From NCBI RefSeq assembly GCF_048820935.1, contig NZ_JBMERD010000012.1:1-64000 (forward strand): a stretch of 64,000 nucleotides of DNA, written 5' to 3'. This stretch comes from Algicoccus sp048820935. GTDB taxonomy: Bacteria > Pseudomonadota > Gammaproteobacteria > Burkholderiales > Burkholderiaceae_B. The translations under genes and the position numbers were made by a program. Shown in pieces: positions 17,897-27,031 of this stretch. The notes beneath the pieces were generated by a model that was given only the letters and a program-made list of their open reading frames with translations, ran no database searches and had not been told where the DNA came from. Position 1 is the first letter of the stretch, and each line of letters begins with the position of its first letter.

Positions 17897-18143
17897 AGCA
17901 AGTACAAAATAATTTGTGTTTTTCTCGAAATAGCGCAGTAAATCAATCCTCTTACACTTTTAAATGAGGACTCATTGAGCCCCTTACCACCTAAAAACTC
18001 CTGCAGACCTAAACAACCTGCTCACTTCTTGCATTGAAACAATTCAATCAATCGGTATATACAATAATATATTGATGCGCATGCCTACCTAGAAGTTGAC
18101 AAATTTTTTTTGTTTCTAAAACCGATGAGAGTGGAGTTGAACA
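17897..18143. other. Intergenic region between groESL and the DsrE-like gene
   Basis: No gene is seen. It is AT-rich, with a TTGACA at 18096-18101 that may serve the downstream plus-strand gene, and GTGGAG just before its ATG. Confidence 0.5.
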
Positions 18144-18500
18144 ATGAAAATCTTAATTGTTTTCAATCGTGAGCCCCATGACAATACCGACGTGACATGG
18201 AACGGTCTACGTCTAGCCGCTCAGCTTTTAAAGGAAGGTAGCGAAGTCAGGATTTTCCTGATGAATGATTCTGTCGATATGGCGCGCGACGTGTGCACGC
18301 CCCCAGAACACTACGATCAGGATTTAAGTCAGATGCTCAAAGATCTCATTGCACGCGAGATTCCGGTCAAAGTTTGTGGAACATGTATGGCTCGCTGCGG
18401 GATCTATAAAAACCATCCCTATTTCGATGGTGCACAAGAAGCAACCATGCCAGAACTTGCTAAATGGGTGATCGACAGTGACAAAGCACTCACTTTCTAA
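18144..18500 (+). CDS. DsrE/DsrF-like sulfur-relay family protein
   Basis: The 118-residue cytoplasmic protein matches the DsrE fold: MKILIVFNREPHDNTDVTWNG at the N-terminus and a cysteine cluster VCGTCMARCG with Cys78, Cys81 and Cys85. Family members carry persulfides or bind small thiols, but many chromosomal single-copy members are uncharacterised. It stands alone, upstream of a hairpin terminator, with no sulfur-oxidation genes nearby. Confidence 0.8.
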   Translation: MKILIVFNREPHDNTDVTWNGLRLAAQLLKEGSEVRIFLMNDSVDMARDVCTPPEHYDQDLSQMLKDLIAREIPVKVCGTCMARCGIYKNHPYFDGAQEATMPELAKWVIDSDKALTF

Positions 18501-18516
18501 CGAGTTACAAACATTT

Positions 18517-18545
18517 GAAGAATCCCGGATTTATTGGGATTCTTC
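18517..18545. terminator. Hairpin between convergent genes, likely bidirectional terminator
   Basis: GAAGAATCCC (18517-18526) and GGGATTCTTC (18536-18545) form a perfect ten-pair stem with a nine-base loop between the DsrE-like and tautomerase genes. The T-tract is weak on the plus strand. Confidence 0.65.
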
Positions 18546-18572
18546 ATTATCTGTTCAAATCAAAGCGGTTTA

Positions 18573-18947
18573 TTAACGCCCGGCCGCTGCCGCCGTGATA
18601 CCGCCGGCGACGCCCAGATCTGTTTTAGGCGCATCCACAACCATAATCCGCGTATCTTGCTGTGACACACCGATCACTTTCTCAATCGTTTGCGCCAAAG
18701 CCTTGATCACTGCCGCTTTGGCCTCAGCCGTTCGACCTTCGATCAAAATCAGTTCAACAAACGCCATCGAATGTCCGAGCGTTCCACCCACAATCGTATC
18801 TGCAGGCGCAACTTCTTCCAAAGTGACTCGCACGTTTGCAAGTGGCGCTCCAATCGTCTCCACAACATCCTGACTTAAGGACTGAAGTAACGTAGTTTTT
18901 TGTTCTTGACTGGATCCGGTCGGAATCCGTGTGTGCATAATGGGCAT
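18573..18947 (-). CDS. Tautomerase-superfamily protein (two beta-alpha-beta units)
   Basis: The 124-residue product begins Met-Pro, so Pro1 would be the catalytic base after methionine removal. The length and an internal repeat (N-terminal unit PIMHTRIPTG..., second unit MAFVELILIEGRT...) fit the longer, two-unit tautomerases such as the cis-CaaD/MSAD-like groups rather than the 62-residue 4-oxalocrotonate form. Substrate unknown. It stands alone and is convergent with the preceding gene. Confidence 0.75.
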   Translation of the reverse strand: MPIMHTRIPTGSSQEQKTTLLQSLSQDVVETIGAPLANVRVTLEEVAPADTIVGGTLGHSMAFVELILIEGRTAEAKAAVIKALAQTIEKVIGVSQQDTRIMVVDAPKTDLGVAGGITAAAAGR

Positions 18948-19151
18948 GCTAGTGTGCTTCCTCTAAAAATGGTGATTGAATCAATCCAGTGTATTTTTGT
19001 TTCTTTCGACAGACTAACAAACTTTTTCACTTCGTAGCACAGACACCCGAAACATCGTGCGTCATCGATGCCACCTTCAGAACACCTTATCCACACACAG
19101 GCTGAAGTATGATGAGGATTCACTCATTTCTCACACGTCGATCCGAACTCC

Positions 19152-19982
19152 ATGACAACCTCGTTTTTAGACAAACTCAAATATCGCTGGCAACAATCTG
19201 ACTCACTCTTGATGGTCGGCCTTGATCCGGATCCCAAACGCATACCGGCCATCTTTGGGGATTCTCTAGAAGGACTTCGGGACTTCTGTTTAGAAGTTGT
19301 GCATGCAACCGCGCCTTACACCTGTGGTTTCAAACCTCAAATCGCTTATTTTGCAGCGATTCGAGCCGAACATATCCTTGAAGAAGTTTGTCACGCCATT
19401 CGTCAACAATACCCTGAACATGTTCTCGTCCTCGATGCCAAACGAGGTGACATTGGCAGCACCGCTCAACAGTACGCGATCGAAGCGTATGACCGCTATC
19501 AGGCCGATGCTGTCACCATTAATCCATACATGGGTTTTGACTCTGCCGAACCTTATCTAGAGCGTGGCGACAAAGGTGTCATCGTGCTTTGCCGCACATC
19601 CAACCCCGGCGGATCGGATTTGCAGGCGCTCGAAGTGAAAGATGAACCCTTGTATTTGCATGTTGCCCGCATGGTGGCCGAAGAATGGAATACGAACAAT
19701 CAGTGTGCGCTTGTGGTCGGCGCCACATTCCCTGATGAACTGGCCAAAGTTCGTGCTGCTGTAGGCGATTTACCTCTATTAGTCCCTGGAATCGGTGCAC
19801 AAGGTGGTGATATTGCGGCAACCTGCCAAGCGGGTTGCGACAGCCAAGGCATGGGCATGATGATTAATTCATCACGGGCCATTCTGTATGCCAGTCAGGA
19901 TGCAGACTGGGCACAAGCCAGCGCTTTAGCCGCAAAAAACACACGCGACCTGATCAACCAGCACCGCAACAAACCGAGCTAA
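19152..19982 (+). CDS. pyrF: Orotidine 5'-phosphate decarboxylase PyrF (subfamily 2)
   Basis: PyrF converts OMP to UMP, the last step of pyrimidine synthesis. The 276-residue protein is the long subfamily 2 form. The catalytic LDAKRGDIGSTA motif is at 94-105, with Lys97 and Asp100. The phosphate-binding end appears as LLVPGIGAQGGD and INSSRAILYA. It lies apart from other pyr genes. Confidence 0.95.
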   Translation: MTTSFLDKLKYRWQQSDSLLMVGLDPDPKRIPAIFGDSLEGLRDFCLEVVHATAPYTCGFKPQIAYFAAIRAEHILEEVCHAIRQQYPEHVLVLDAKRGDIGSTAQQYAIEAYDRYQADAVTINPYMGFDSAEPYLERGDKGVIVLCRTSNPGGSDLQALEVKDEPLYLHVARMVAEEWNTNNQCALVVGATFPDELAKVRAAVGDLPLLVPGIGAQGGDIAATCQAGCDSQGMGMMINSSRAILYASQDADWAQASALAAKNTRDLINQHRNKPS

Positions 19983-19990
19983 CTATCTAA

Positions 19991-20506
19991 TTAAGCAGTC
20001 CGACTATCCGTCAATTGCAGTACATGCTCAATTGCAAATCGGACTGCTTGCATTCGAACAGCTTCACGGTCACCAGTAAAAACCCGATGCTCTGCCGTCA
20101 CCACCACGACATCATCTAAGCGTTGTGCAAAACCAAACCAAACCAAACCAACCGGTTTGTCGGCTGTTGCCCCACCAGGACCTGCAATACCTGTGGTTGT
20201 GAGTGAAAGCGTGGCTTCAGGCGCCATCGCTAGAACACCTGCCGCCATTTGTTTAGCAACCTGTTCACTAACCGCCCCAAAAGCTTGCAAAATTTCTGGA
20301 GACACACCCAGCTGGGTCGTTTTAGCGGCATTGGTATAGGTCACCCAACCCTGATCAAACCAGGCACTGCTCCCAGAGACCGATGTTAAAGCCCCTGCCA
20401 GTAAGCCACCCGTGCAAGACTCAGCTGTTGCCACAAAACGTGACTGAGCAACCAACTGTTCACCTAATTCAGCGACACGCTGCTCTAAAGTCTGGCTAAC
20501 ATCCAT
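19991..20506 (-). CDS. pncC: Nicotinamide-nucleotide amidohydrolase PncC (CinA C-terminal domain)
   Basis: PncC deamidates NMN to nicotinate mononucleotide in pyridine-nucleotide salvage. The 171-residue product is the stand-alone CinA C-terminal domain, with ATAESCTGGLLAGALTSVSG near residues 26-45 and the TTGIAGPGG motif. It is the last gene of the ribBA operon, 14 bases after pgpA. Confidence 0.92.
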   Translation of the reverse strand: MDVSQTLEQRVAELGEQLVAQSRFVATAESCTGGLLAGALTSVSGSSAWFDQGWVTYTNAAKTTQLGVSPEILQAFGAVSEQVAKQMAAGVLAMAPEATLSLTTTGIAGPGGATADKPVGLVWFGFAQRLDDVVVVTAEHRVFTGDREAVRMQAVRFAIEHVLQLTDSRTA

Positions 20507-20520
20507 TTTGCTTCAAGCTC

Positions 20521-21051
20521 CTATACCGGCACAAACGCCAAGATGATGGCAATAACCACCCAAGCGTAAATGGCAGCCACGACGTCATCCACCATCACGC
20601 CTACGCCACCTGGCATCATGGCCTCTAGCTGATGAATGGGATAAGGCTTTGCAACATCAAAAACGCGAAAGAAAACAATCGCCAGAATAAAGGCTAGACA
20701 CGTTTGCGGCAAAATCCATAACAAAAGCCACAAAGCGACCATCTCATCCCAGACCATCCCCACGTGATCGGCGGTCCCTAAACGACTGCCCGTGCGTTCA
20801 CAAATCCAGCAACCAAACACAAACGCGACGGCAAGCGCAATCCCCAACCACACGGTCGGTTCAGGTTGTACTGCCCACCAAATGAGCGCAGCCAACAACG
20901 TACCCCATGTGCCTGAACCCGGTCGAACCAGTCCAATGCCAAAGCCAAAGGCCACAAACGCAGCGGGATCGCGCACTAATTCTGATAATGTCGGCCAGCG
21001 AACCTTATGACGTTGGCTGACTGACAAATGTGTCGCATCATCTTTTTTCAT
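20521..21051 (-). CDS. pgpA: Phosphatidylglycerophosphatase A PgpA
   Basis: PgpA dephosphorylates phosphatidylglycerophosphate in the inner membrane. The 176-residue product has GFGIGLVRPGSGTWGTL, typical of the family, then WDEMVALW and RVFDVAKPYPI, plus four hydrophobic segments. The ATG at 21051 overlaps thiL by 14 bases; a GTG at 21075 in the same frame is a less likely start. The thiL-pgpA-pncC order is conserved in many proteobacteria. Confidence 0.94.
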   Translation of the reverse strand: MKKDDATHLSVSQRHKVRWPTLSELVRDPAAFVAFGFGIGLVRPGSGTWGTLLAALIWWAVQPEPTVWLGIALAVAFVFGCWICERTGSRLGTADHVGMVWDEMVALWLLLWILPQTCLAFILAIVFFRVFDVAKPYPIHQLEAMMPGGVGVMVDDVVAAIYAWVVIAIILAFVPV

Positions 21052-22018
21052 GATCTTTAAAGTGGTCAAAACCACCGTATGAAATTTTTATGGGCTGCGC
21101 AAACTGATCTAAAACTCGAAGACCAGAGGTTTGCTCAATAGCACCCACTCGGGTGACTTGAATATTCAATGCCTTACCAAGCGCTAAAACAGCGGCACGA
21201 TTTGACTCGGGTGCTGTGAAACACAGTTCAAACACATCCCCTCCACTAAGCACCGCTTCTTGTTGCAACGCTAAGGGTATATCTAACAAAGCAGGATGGA
21301 TCGGCATGGCTGCATAGTCAATCGTCGCACCACACACACTGGCCGTCAAAACATGACCCAAATCTTGCACAAACCCATCGGAAATATCGATCGCACTGTG
21401 TGCAAGATTTAGTAAACCCTGACCCAACGCCAATCGCGGCTGTGGCTTTTCCAGTGCATGACGAGTCTGCTCTAGACGTTGCGCAGAAATACGGTCATCA
21501 CCTTGCAAGCCAAGTAGTGCGATATGGGCTGCACCCAAATAGCCACTCACCCAGATATCGTCGCCCACTTGCGCACCCGAACGCAACAGACCGGTCTGAC
21601 CGCTTGGCAAAGCGCCCAACGCTGTCACACTAATGATCGCTAAGTCTTGCGCACGGACTGTATCACCGCCGACCAAGGGGCATTGAGCCGCTTGTGACAA
21701 GGACAAAAAGCCTTCTGAAAAACCTTGCAGCCAGACAGGATCAGCCTTCGGAAGGCCCAAGCCCAATAAGCAACCAACTGGAGTTGCTCCCATGGCTGCG
21801 AGATCCGATAGATTCACCGCTAGGCTTTTATATCCCAAAGATAATGGCTTCACATTCGGAAAGAAATGTTGCCCTTCAATGAGCAAATCTTTGGTGACAA
21901 CAAGTTGCGCACCCAGTGGCATGGGCACGCGCGCGGCGTCATCACCGGGCCCAAGGACATTGGCTGGCATAGACGCCGTAAAAAACTGGCGGATCAGAGA
22001 GAACTCATCGAGCGCCAT
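21038..22018 (-). CDS. thiL: Thiamine-monophosphate kinase ThiL
   Basis: ThiL phosphorylates thiamine monophosphate to the active diphosphate. The 326-residue product has the N-terminal MALDEFSLIRQFF start, the nucleotide and metal motif GPGDDAARV, LAVNLSDLAAMGA and GGDTVRA, and the DISDGFVQDLGH segment, all expected for ThiL of the PurM superfamily. It sits between nusB and pgpA in the riboflavin operon. Confidence 0.95.
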   Translation of the reverse strand: MALDEFSLIRQFFTASMPANVLGPGDDAARVPMPLGAQLVVTKDLLIEGQHFFPNVKPLSLGYKSLAVNLSDLAAMGATPVGCLLGLGLPKADPVWLQGFSEGFLSLSQAAQCPLVGGDTVRAQDLAIISVTALGALPSGQTGLLRSGAQVGDDIWVSGYLGAAHIALLGLQGDDRISAQRLEQTRHALEKPQPRLALGQGLLNLAHSAIDISDGFVQDLGHVLTASVCGATIDYAAMPIHPALLDIPLALQQEAVLSGGDVFELCFTAPESNRAAVLALGKALNIQVTRVGAIEQTSGLRVLDQFAQPIKISYGGFDHFKDHEKR

Positions 22019-22060
22019 GGCAGAAACTCCGTAAAACGAATTAGCGTGAATGAACGCAAA

Positions 22061-22549
22061 TCAACGTTTACGCCTTATTTCTGGCTCACGCACTTGCGCA
22101 GCGACCTTATCCAGCACTCCGTTAATGAACTTGAAACCATCGGTCGCACCAAACGATTTGGCCAACTCGACAGACTCATTGATTGCAACGCGGTAAGGTA
22201 CCTCTTGCGCATGCACGAGCTCATAAGTTCCTAAAAGCAAAATCGCATGTTCCACAGGCGACATTTCATGCAAGCTACGATCCACATACGGCATGAAGAG
22301 TTCACGCAACGACTCGGCCTCGTCTTGCGCAGTCACGCCTCGCCAAATCGATTCAAACCACTCGGCATCGGCCTGTTCAAATTCGGCATCATCACGCACA
22401 TGGGCTTCAATCACACCCAGCTCACCGATCCCTTTGGGCGCATTCAGTAACCAAGCGTACAAGGCCTGAACAACATATTCACGCGCACGACGACGGCTTT
22501 TGGGGCGCGAGCCCGTGCGCGCGCCCTTCACTTCAAGCGATTCGCTCAT
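22061..22549 (-). CDS. nusB: Transcription antitermination factor NusB
   Basis: NusB with NusE binds boxA of ribosomal RNA leaders and suppresses termination. The 162-residue all-helical protein shows RRAREYVVQALYAW near the N-terminus and NESVELAKSFGATDGFKFINGVLDK near the C-terminus, the most conserved NusB segment. The N-terminus carries a basic extension. It overlaps ribH by four bases. Confidence 0.95.
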   Translation of the reverse strand: MSESLEVKGARTGSRPKSRRRAREYVVQALYAWLLNAPKGIGELGVIEAHVRDDAEFEQADAEWFESIWRGVTAQDEAESLRELFMPYVDRSLHEMSPVEHAILLLGTYELVHAQEVPYRVAINESVELAKSFGATDGFKFINGVLDKVAAQVREPEIRRKR

Positions 22550-23073
22550 GGTTTGTCTGTTTCATCCTCTTCGTCTTCGAAGTCCACGAACTCGAAATCA
22601 GAGTCATCGAGCTCGGGCTCCAGTGCGATGAGCAGATTACTCATTTCAACGGCAGCTTGGGCACAATCTCGACCTTTGCCTTCGGCACGCTCATCCGCTT
22701 GCTCAAAGTCTTCCGTCGTCAACACACCGTTGATCACCGGCATGCCAGTTTCCAGCGACACACGGCTGATGGCAGACGCACTTTCATTACTGACCACTTC
22801 GAAATGATAGGTATCACCGCGAATCACCGCACCCAAAGCAATCAGGGCATCAAACTCACCTGTTTCAGCCAGATGTGCCAAGGTCACACCCAACTCAAGT
22901 GCACCTGGAACGGTCACAACCATGATGTCTTCTTCTTCGACGCCTAGCTCAACGAGCTCACGCACGCAGGCATCCAGTTGCGCCAAACCAATAGGCTCGT
23001 TAAAACGTGCCCGTACGATACCGATATGCAGATCTTCACCATTGAGATCCGGTGTAATTGTGTAGAGGCTCAT
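22546..23073 (-). CDS. ribH: 6,7-dimethyl-8-ribityllumazine synthase RibH
   Basis: RibH makes the lumazine precursor of riboflavin from the products of the RibB and RibA branches. The 175-residue protein has IGIVRARFNEPI, VPGALELGVTLAHLA and ALGAVIRGDTYHFEVV with the catalytic histidine. The last 30 residues form a strongly acidic tail (Asp/Glu-rich), beyond the core length. It overlaps both ribBA and nusB by four bases. Confidence 0.95.
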   Translation of the reverse strand: MSLYTITPDLNGEDLHIGIVRARFNEPIGLAQLDACVRELVELGVEEEDIMVVTVPGALELGVTLAHLAETGEFDALIALGAVIRGDTYHFEVVSNESASAISRVSLETGMPVINGVLTTEDFEQADERAEGKGRDCAQAAVEMSNLLIALEPELDDSDFEFVDFEDEEDETDKP

Positions 23074-24272
23074 GACTCATCCTGTTGTGTGTGAAATTGC
23101 GAACCGTCGTCATAAGAGACGACTTCAAGACCAAACCCTTGCATGATACTGGGCATTTTGCGTGGACGCGCCAGCAGGCACATTTTACCCACACCCAGAT
23201 CTCGTAATATTTGCGCACCAATCCCGTAAGTACGAAGATTCGTGCGTGGCGGTGTTTTGCTGACAGGTGCTTCTTTTGCATCCTGATTGACAATATCATC
23301 AAACTGGCTGACTAGGTTTTGTGCATCCGTGTTTGCATTCAGAAATACGATTACACCTGAGCCAGCAGCTTTCAGCGATTGCATCGCGCTCTCAATACTC
23401 CAAGTGTGCCCACCGGGCTGATCACAAATAAAATCCAGCACCGTCGTTGGTTCGTGGACTCGCACCAGCGTGGGGGCCTGCGCATCAATCTCTCCGCAAG
23501 ACAAGGCTAGATGAATGTGTCCATCCACCGTGTCTTGGTAGCCAGTCAACAAGAACTCACCCCAACGCGTGGTGACTTGTCGTTCACCAAGCTTGTCGAC
23601 AACCGATTCTGTCTGACTACGATATTGAATTAAATCAGCAATCGTGCCAATTTTAAGTTGATGTTTCTGCGCGTAGGTCACCAAATCAGGCAAACGTGCC
23701 ATCGTGCCATCATCTTTGAGAATCTCACAGATCACAGCGGCCGGTTCTAGACCCGCCATGGCGGTCAGGTCACAGCCCGCTTCTGTGTGGCCAGCTCGCA
23801 CCAACACGCCGCCAGGCATCGCCTGAACCGGAAAAATATGTCCTGGTTGCACGAGATCCTGTGGTTTGGCATCTGGCGCAACCGCAGCTTCAATGGTTCG
23901 CGCGCGGTCAGCCACAGAAATTCCGGTGTGAACACCATGAGCGGCTTCAATTGAGACCGTAAAATTGGTTTCAAATACCGTCCCATTGCGGCTTGACATC
24001 AGTGGCAGGTCCAGCTGTCGGCAACGCTCTTCAGTCAATGTCAAACAAACTAAACCGCGCGCATGGGTCACCATGAAGTTAATGGCTTCGGGCGTGACAA
24101 ACTCGGCCGCCATCACCAAGTCGCCTTCATTTTCTCGGTCTTCTTCGTCAATCAGAATGACCATTCGTCCTGCCTTGAGCTCTTTTACAATCTCTTCGAC
24201 TGAAGAAATCGCGCCAGAAAAGTCTTGGCTATCTGCACTTGACTGCCCAAGCGCCTGTTCACTTGCTGCCAT
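23070..24272 (-). CDS. ribB: RibBA fusion: active DHBP synthase, degenerate GTP cyclohydrolase II half
   Basis: The N-terminal half (about residues 20-220) is a complete 3,4-dihydroxy-2-butanone-4-phosphate synthase with DEEDRENEGDL, HARGLVCL and RAGHTEAGCDL. The C-terminal half (about 230-400) has the RibA fold outline but lacks the three zinc cysteines and the catalytic GxGR-type segment, so it should not act as GTP cyclohydrolase II. This is a known betaproteobacterial trait. The missing activity is presumably supplied by the gene at 29970. It heads a coupled operon with ribH and nusB. No FMN riboswitch is seen upstream. Confidence 0.92.
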   Translation of the reverse strand: MAASEQALGQSSADSQDFSGAISSVEEIVKELKAGRMVILIDEEDRENEGDLVMAAEFVTPEAINFMVTHARGLVCLTLTEERCRQLDLPLMSSRNGTVFETNFTVSIEAAHGVHTGISVADRARTIEAAVAPDAKPQDLVQPGHIFPVQAMPGGVLVRAGHTEAGCDLTAMAGLEPAAVICEILKDDGTMARLPDLVTYAQKHQLKIGTIADLIQYRSQTESVVDKLGERQVTTRWGEFLLTGYQDTVDGHIHLALSCGEIDAQAPTLVRVHEPTTVLDFICDQPGGHTWSIESAMQSLKAAGSGVIVFLNANTDAQNLVSQFDDIVNQDAKEAPVSKTPPRTNLRTYGIGAQILRDLGVGKMCLLARPRKMPSIMQGFGLEVVSYDDGSQFHTQQDES

Positions 24273-24367
24273 GCTTTTGCACCTCTGTCATTCTATTAAT
24301 TCCTAATAGCATGGCATTATAGAGCCACGCGCGACACAACACCCACGATCTCCCTTAGTAAAATCCG

Positions 24368-25399
24368 ATGAGCACACTTTCCGAACTTGAATTGCGACTT
24401 TACATCCCACCACAAAGCCAAACCAGCCTGTCCAATGCCGTCAATCAGTTGCCTGGACATCTGATTCATTTGCAAGCAAAATACTTTGATACGCCAGAAC
24501 GTGATCTCGCTAAACGCAGCATTGCCATTCGGATCCGACGAGAAGATCAACAATGGGTACAAACCTTGAAAGCACCCGGCTCTCACGCAATTGAGCAACT
24601 GGAGCTAAACCATCCATTAAACACACCTGAACTCGATCTTGAGCTCTACAAAAACCAGCCTATTTACGATTTATTAAAACCCTTACAAGCAACCTTACAG
24701 ATCCGCTTTGAAACCGACGTGCAGCGACGCATCGCCTATTTGCAAACTCACACAGGATTGGTTGAGCTTGCCCATGACACTGGCTTCATTCGCGCAGGCG
24801 CACATCAAACCTCAATATCAGAAGTCGAGTTTGAACTCAAAGAAGGCGACATCAGTGCAGTGCTTGATTCGGGTCTGCAATGGCTGACTCAACATCAATT
24901 GGCTTTGGAGTTTCGTAGCAAAGCCGAACGAGGCGATCGACTTGCCCGCTCAAGCTCACACAGTCAAGAAGTAACTACACGAGTCAGCAAAGGGACGTCT
25001 GACACACGCACACCATCGCACACGCCACCCCACAAACAAGCACTTCAGATCATCGAGCAACTTGCGCGAAGCAGCTTGCAGCAAATCCAATCTGATGACC
25101 CCAAAGCGCTGTATCCGCACACCCCTGAGATTGAACAGCAACTCATTCGTTTACAAACACTCTTGGCAAACACCAAAGACCTTTCTGCAGTGACCAACCA
25201 ATCAGACCAAGCGCTGATAGAACGAGTATTAAAGCAGCTAGAGCAGTTAAAGGAATCCGATACTCATCAAACAAATACCGCAGACACACACAGCACACAC
25301 AATATGCAAAGCCTCGTTGTCAGTACTGAGTTTCAGGGCTGGATGCTGTCATTATTTGCTCGATTGCTCACGCAACACGCTGGATCCAATCTCTCATGA
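24368..25399 (+). CDS. CYTH-domain protein (inorganic triphosphatase-like)
   Basis: The N-terminal part, about residues 1-200, is a CYTH triphosphate-tunnel domain: an opening ELELRLYI in place of the usual ExExK, then YFDTPERDLAKRSIAIRIRR, QTLKAPG and SEVEFELKEG. The acidic and basic tunnel residues are largely kept, but the final lysine of ExExK is arginine. The C-terminal 140 residues are helical and not clearly a CHAD domain. Proteins of this sort hydrolyse tripolyphosphate or related compounds; substrate is unproven. Confidence 0.78.
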   Translation: MSTLSELELRLYIPPQSQTSLSNAVNQLPGHLIHLQAKYFDTPERDLAKRSIAIRIRREDQQWVQTLKAPGSHAIEQLELNHPLNTPELDLELYKNQPIYDLLKPLQATLQIRFETDVQRRIAYLQTHTGLVELAHDTGFIRAGAHQTSISEVEFELKEGDISAVLDSGLQWLTQHQLALEFRSKAERGDRLARSSSHSQEVTTRVSKGTSDTRTPSHTPPHKQALQIIEQLARSSLQQIQSDDPKALYPHTPEIEQQLIRLQTLLANTKDLSAVTNQSDQALIERVLKQLEQLKESDTHQTNTADTHSTHNMQSLVVSTEFQGWMLSLFARLLTQHAGSNLS

Positions 25400-25442
25400 G
25401 CCGAGCTTAAATTTCATTGGTGTGTTTTTAATCGGAAACAAG

Positions 25443-25715
25443 ATGGACACAAAGCTTATAAAACCAGACAAAGATTCACACATTTCGAATTGTTATGTGC
25501 CCCATCAAGTCGTATCCATGATGATTGATTACGAATGGGGCATTGCTCGCGCTTGGCGAGAGCACTTAGGGATCAGCCAACAAGAATTGGCGCAGCGGCT
25601 GGGTGTTTCACTATCTACCTATTCACAGCAAGAACAGAGACATTGCCTGTCTGAGATAAATCGTCAAGAAATTGCCGCTGCACTCGGAATCATTCCTGAA
25701 CAGCTCGATGTTTAA
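25443..25715 (+). CDS. Small XRE-family helix-turn-helix protein
   Basis: From the ATG at 25443 the product is 90 residues. The helix-turn-helix is in AWREHLGISQQELAQRLGVSLSTYSQQEQ. The preceding VPHQVVSMMIDYE and WGIARAWREHLG segments resemble antitoxin-type HTH proteins. No toxin-like partner is adjacent: the next gene is ftsY, convergent, with a four-base 3' overlap. It could be an orphan antitoxin or a stand-alone regulator. The longer frame from 25317 overlaps the CYTH gene and was not used. Confidence 0.75.
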   Translation: MDTKLIKPDKDSHISNCYVPHQVVSMMIDYEWGIARAWREHLGISQQELAQRLGVSLSTYSQQEQRHCLSEINRQEIAAALGIIPEQLDV

Positions 25716-27031
25716 GCGGACGAGCCCTCACCCACCAGTGCTTGTGCAAATTCACGCGCTACAAATGGCTGCAAATCCTCAATCTGCTCACCCACACCCA
25801 CCCAATACACAGGAATCGGACGACAGCCCTGTGCACCGGCTGCCAGTGCAGCAAGTACTCCGCCTTTAGCCGTTCCATCCAATTTAGTGACGATTAAGCC
25901 AGTGAGCGTCAAAGCCTCATCAAATGCTTTGACTTGTGCCAAAGCGTTCTGTCCTGTGTTTCCGTCCACGACCAACAAAACTTCGTGCGGGGCTTGCTCA
26001 TCGGCTTTACGAATCACGCGTGCAATCTTTTTAAGCTCTTCCATCAAATGCAATTGCGTTGGCAAACGACCCGCAGTGTCCACCATCACGACATCCATGC
26101 CGCGCGCATGTCCAGCATGAACCGCATCAAAAGCGACAGCGGCGGGATCACCTCCAGTTTGCGCAATCACAGCCACGTTATTGCGTTCACCCCAAGCGAC
26201 CAGCTGTTCACGGGCTGCGGCCCGGAAAGTATCTCCTGCAGCCAACAGCACTTTCTGGTTACTTTTTTGTAGGGAGAAAGCCAATTTACCAATGGAGGTT
26301 GTTTTACCCGCACCATTGACCCCGGCGATCATCATCACCAAGGGCTGCACATGGCCGACATCAAACGGCTTCTCTAGGCAAGCCAGATGCTCAGTCAGCA
26401 CATCCACCAAAGCTTGACGCACTTCTTGTGGGGTTTGCAAACGTCGTCGGCCCACTTCTTTTCTGAGCTTGGCAATCAATTCAACTGAAGCCTGAACACC
26501 GGCATCTGCCATAATCAAGGCAGACTCAAGGTCTTCGTACAACGACTCTTCAATCCGACTGCCCACAAAAATGCCGCCAATGCTGCGACCTGTACGTGAC
26601 AGGCCTTGGCGCAAACGCGACATCCATGATTTCTTGGCCGGTGTTTGTTCCGATGGGACCGACTGTTCTAGAATGACAGACGTCTCGTTCTCGGACGTAG
26701 AGTCTGACGTAGGCTCAGGCGCAACAGAAGGTGGGGATTCAAGCGGCTCAACAACCTCTGCCGAAACAGGTTCCGATGATTCTGCGACCGGAGATGGTTG
26801 AAGTTGAGGCTCTGGTTCTGGTTCTGACTCAGGCTCTACAACTGGAGCAGGCACCACATCCGAAGTGACCTGAACGGTCGACTTCTCCGTGATAGGCTCA
26901 CTAGTTAACTGCGCTGAGACTTCAGTCTCATCCGTCGTATTCTGATCTGCTGTTTGCAACGATTCATCAACAACAACTTGTGTATCTTCAGTCTGTTTAT
27001 CAGCCCGTTTTCTTCTAAAAAATCTAAACAT
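25712..27031 (-). CDS. ftsY: Signal recognition particle receptor FtsY
   Basis: FtsY docks SRP-ribosome complexes at the membrane. The 439-residue product has an acidic Glu/Pro-rich A domain over about residues 20-120, then the NG GTPase domain with P-loop GVNGAGKTTSIGKLA, DTAGRLPTQ and TKLDGTAKGG. ATG at 27031 gives the MFRFFRRKR start; its start codon overlaps that of the divergent rsmD on the palindrome CATG. An in-frame TTG two codons upstream is the alternative. Confidence 0.95.
   Translation of the reverse strand: MFRFFRRKRADKQTEDTQVVVDESLQTADQNTTDETEVSAQLTSEPITEKSTVQVTSDVVPAPVVEPESEPEPEPQLQPSPVAESSEPVSAEVVEPLESPPSVAPEPTSDSTSENETSVILEQSVPSEQTPAKKSWMSRLRQGLSRTGRSIGGIFVGSRIEESLYEDLESALIMADAGVQASVELIAKLRKEVGRRRLQTPQEVRQALVDVLTEHLACLEKPFDVGHVQPLVMMIAGVNGAGKTTSIGKLAFSLQKSNQKVLLAAGDTFRAAAREQLVAWGERNNVAVIAQTGGDPAAVAFDAVHAGHARGMDVVMVDTAGRLPTQLHLMEELKKIARVIRKADEQAPHEVLLVVDGNTGQNALAQVKAFDEALTLTGLIVTKLDGTAKGGVLAALAAGAQGCRPIPVYWVGVGEQIEDLQPFVAREFAQALVGEGSSA

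Noticed and set aside
24273..24367. FMN riboswitch before ribBA
   Set aside because: The 95-base gap between divergent genes is too short and shows none of the conserved FMN-aptamer segments.
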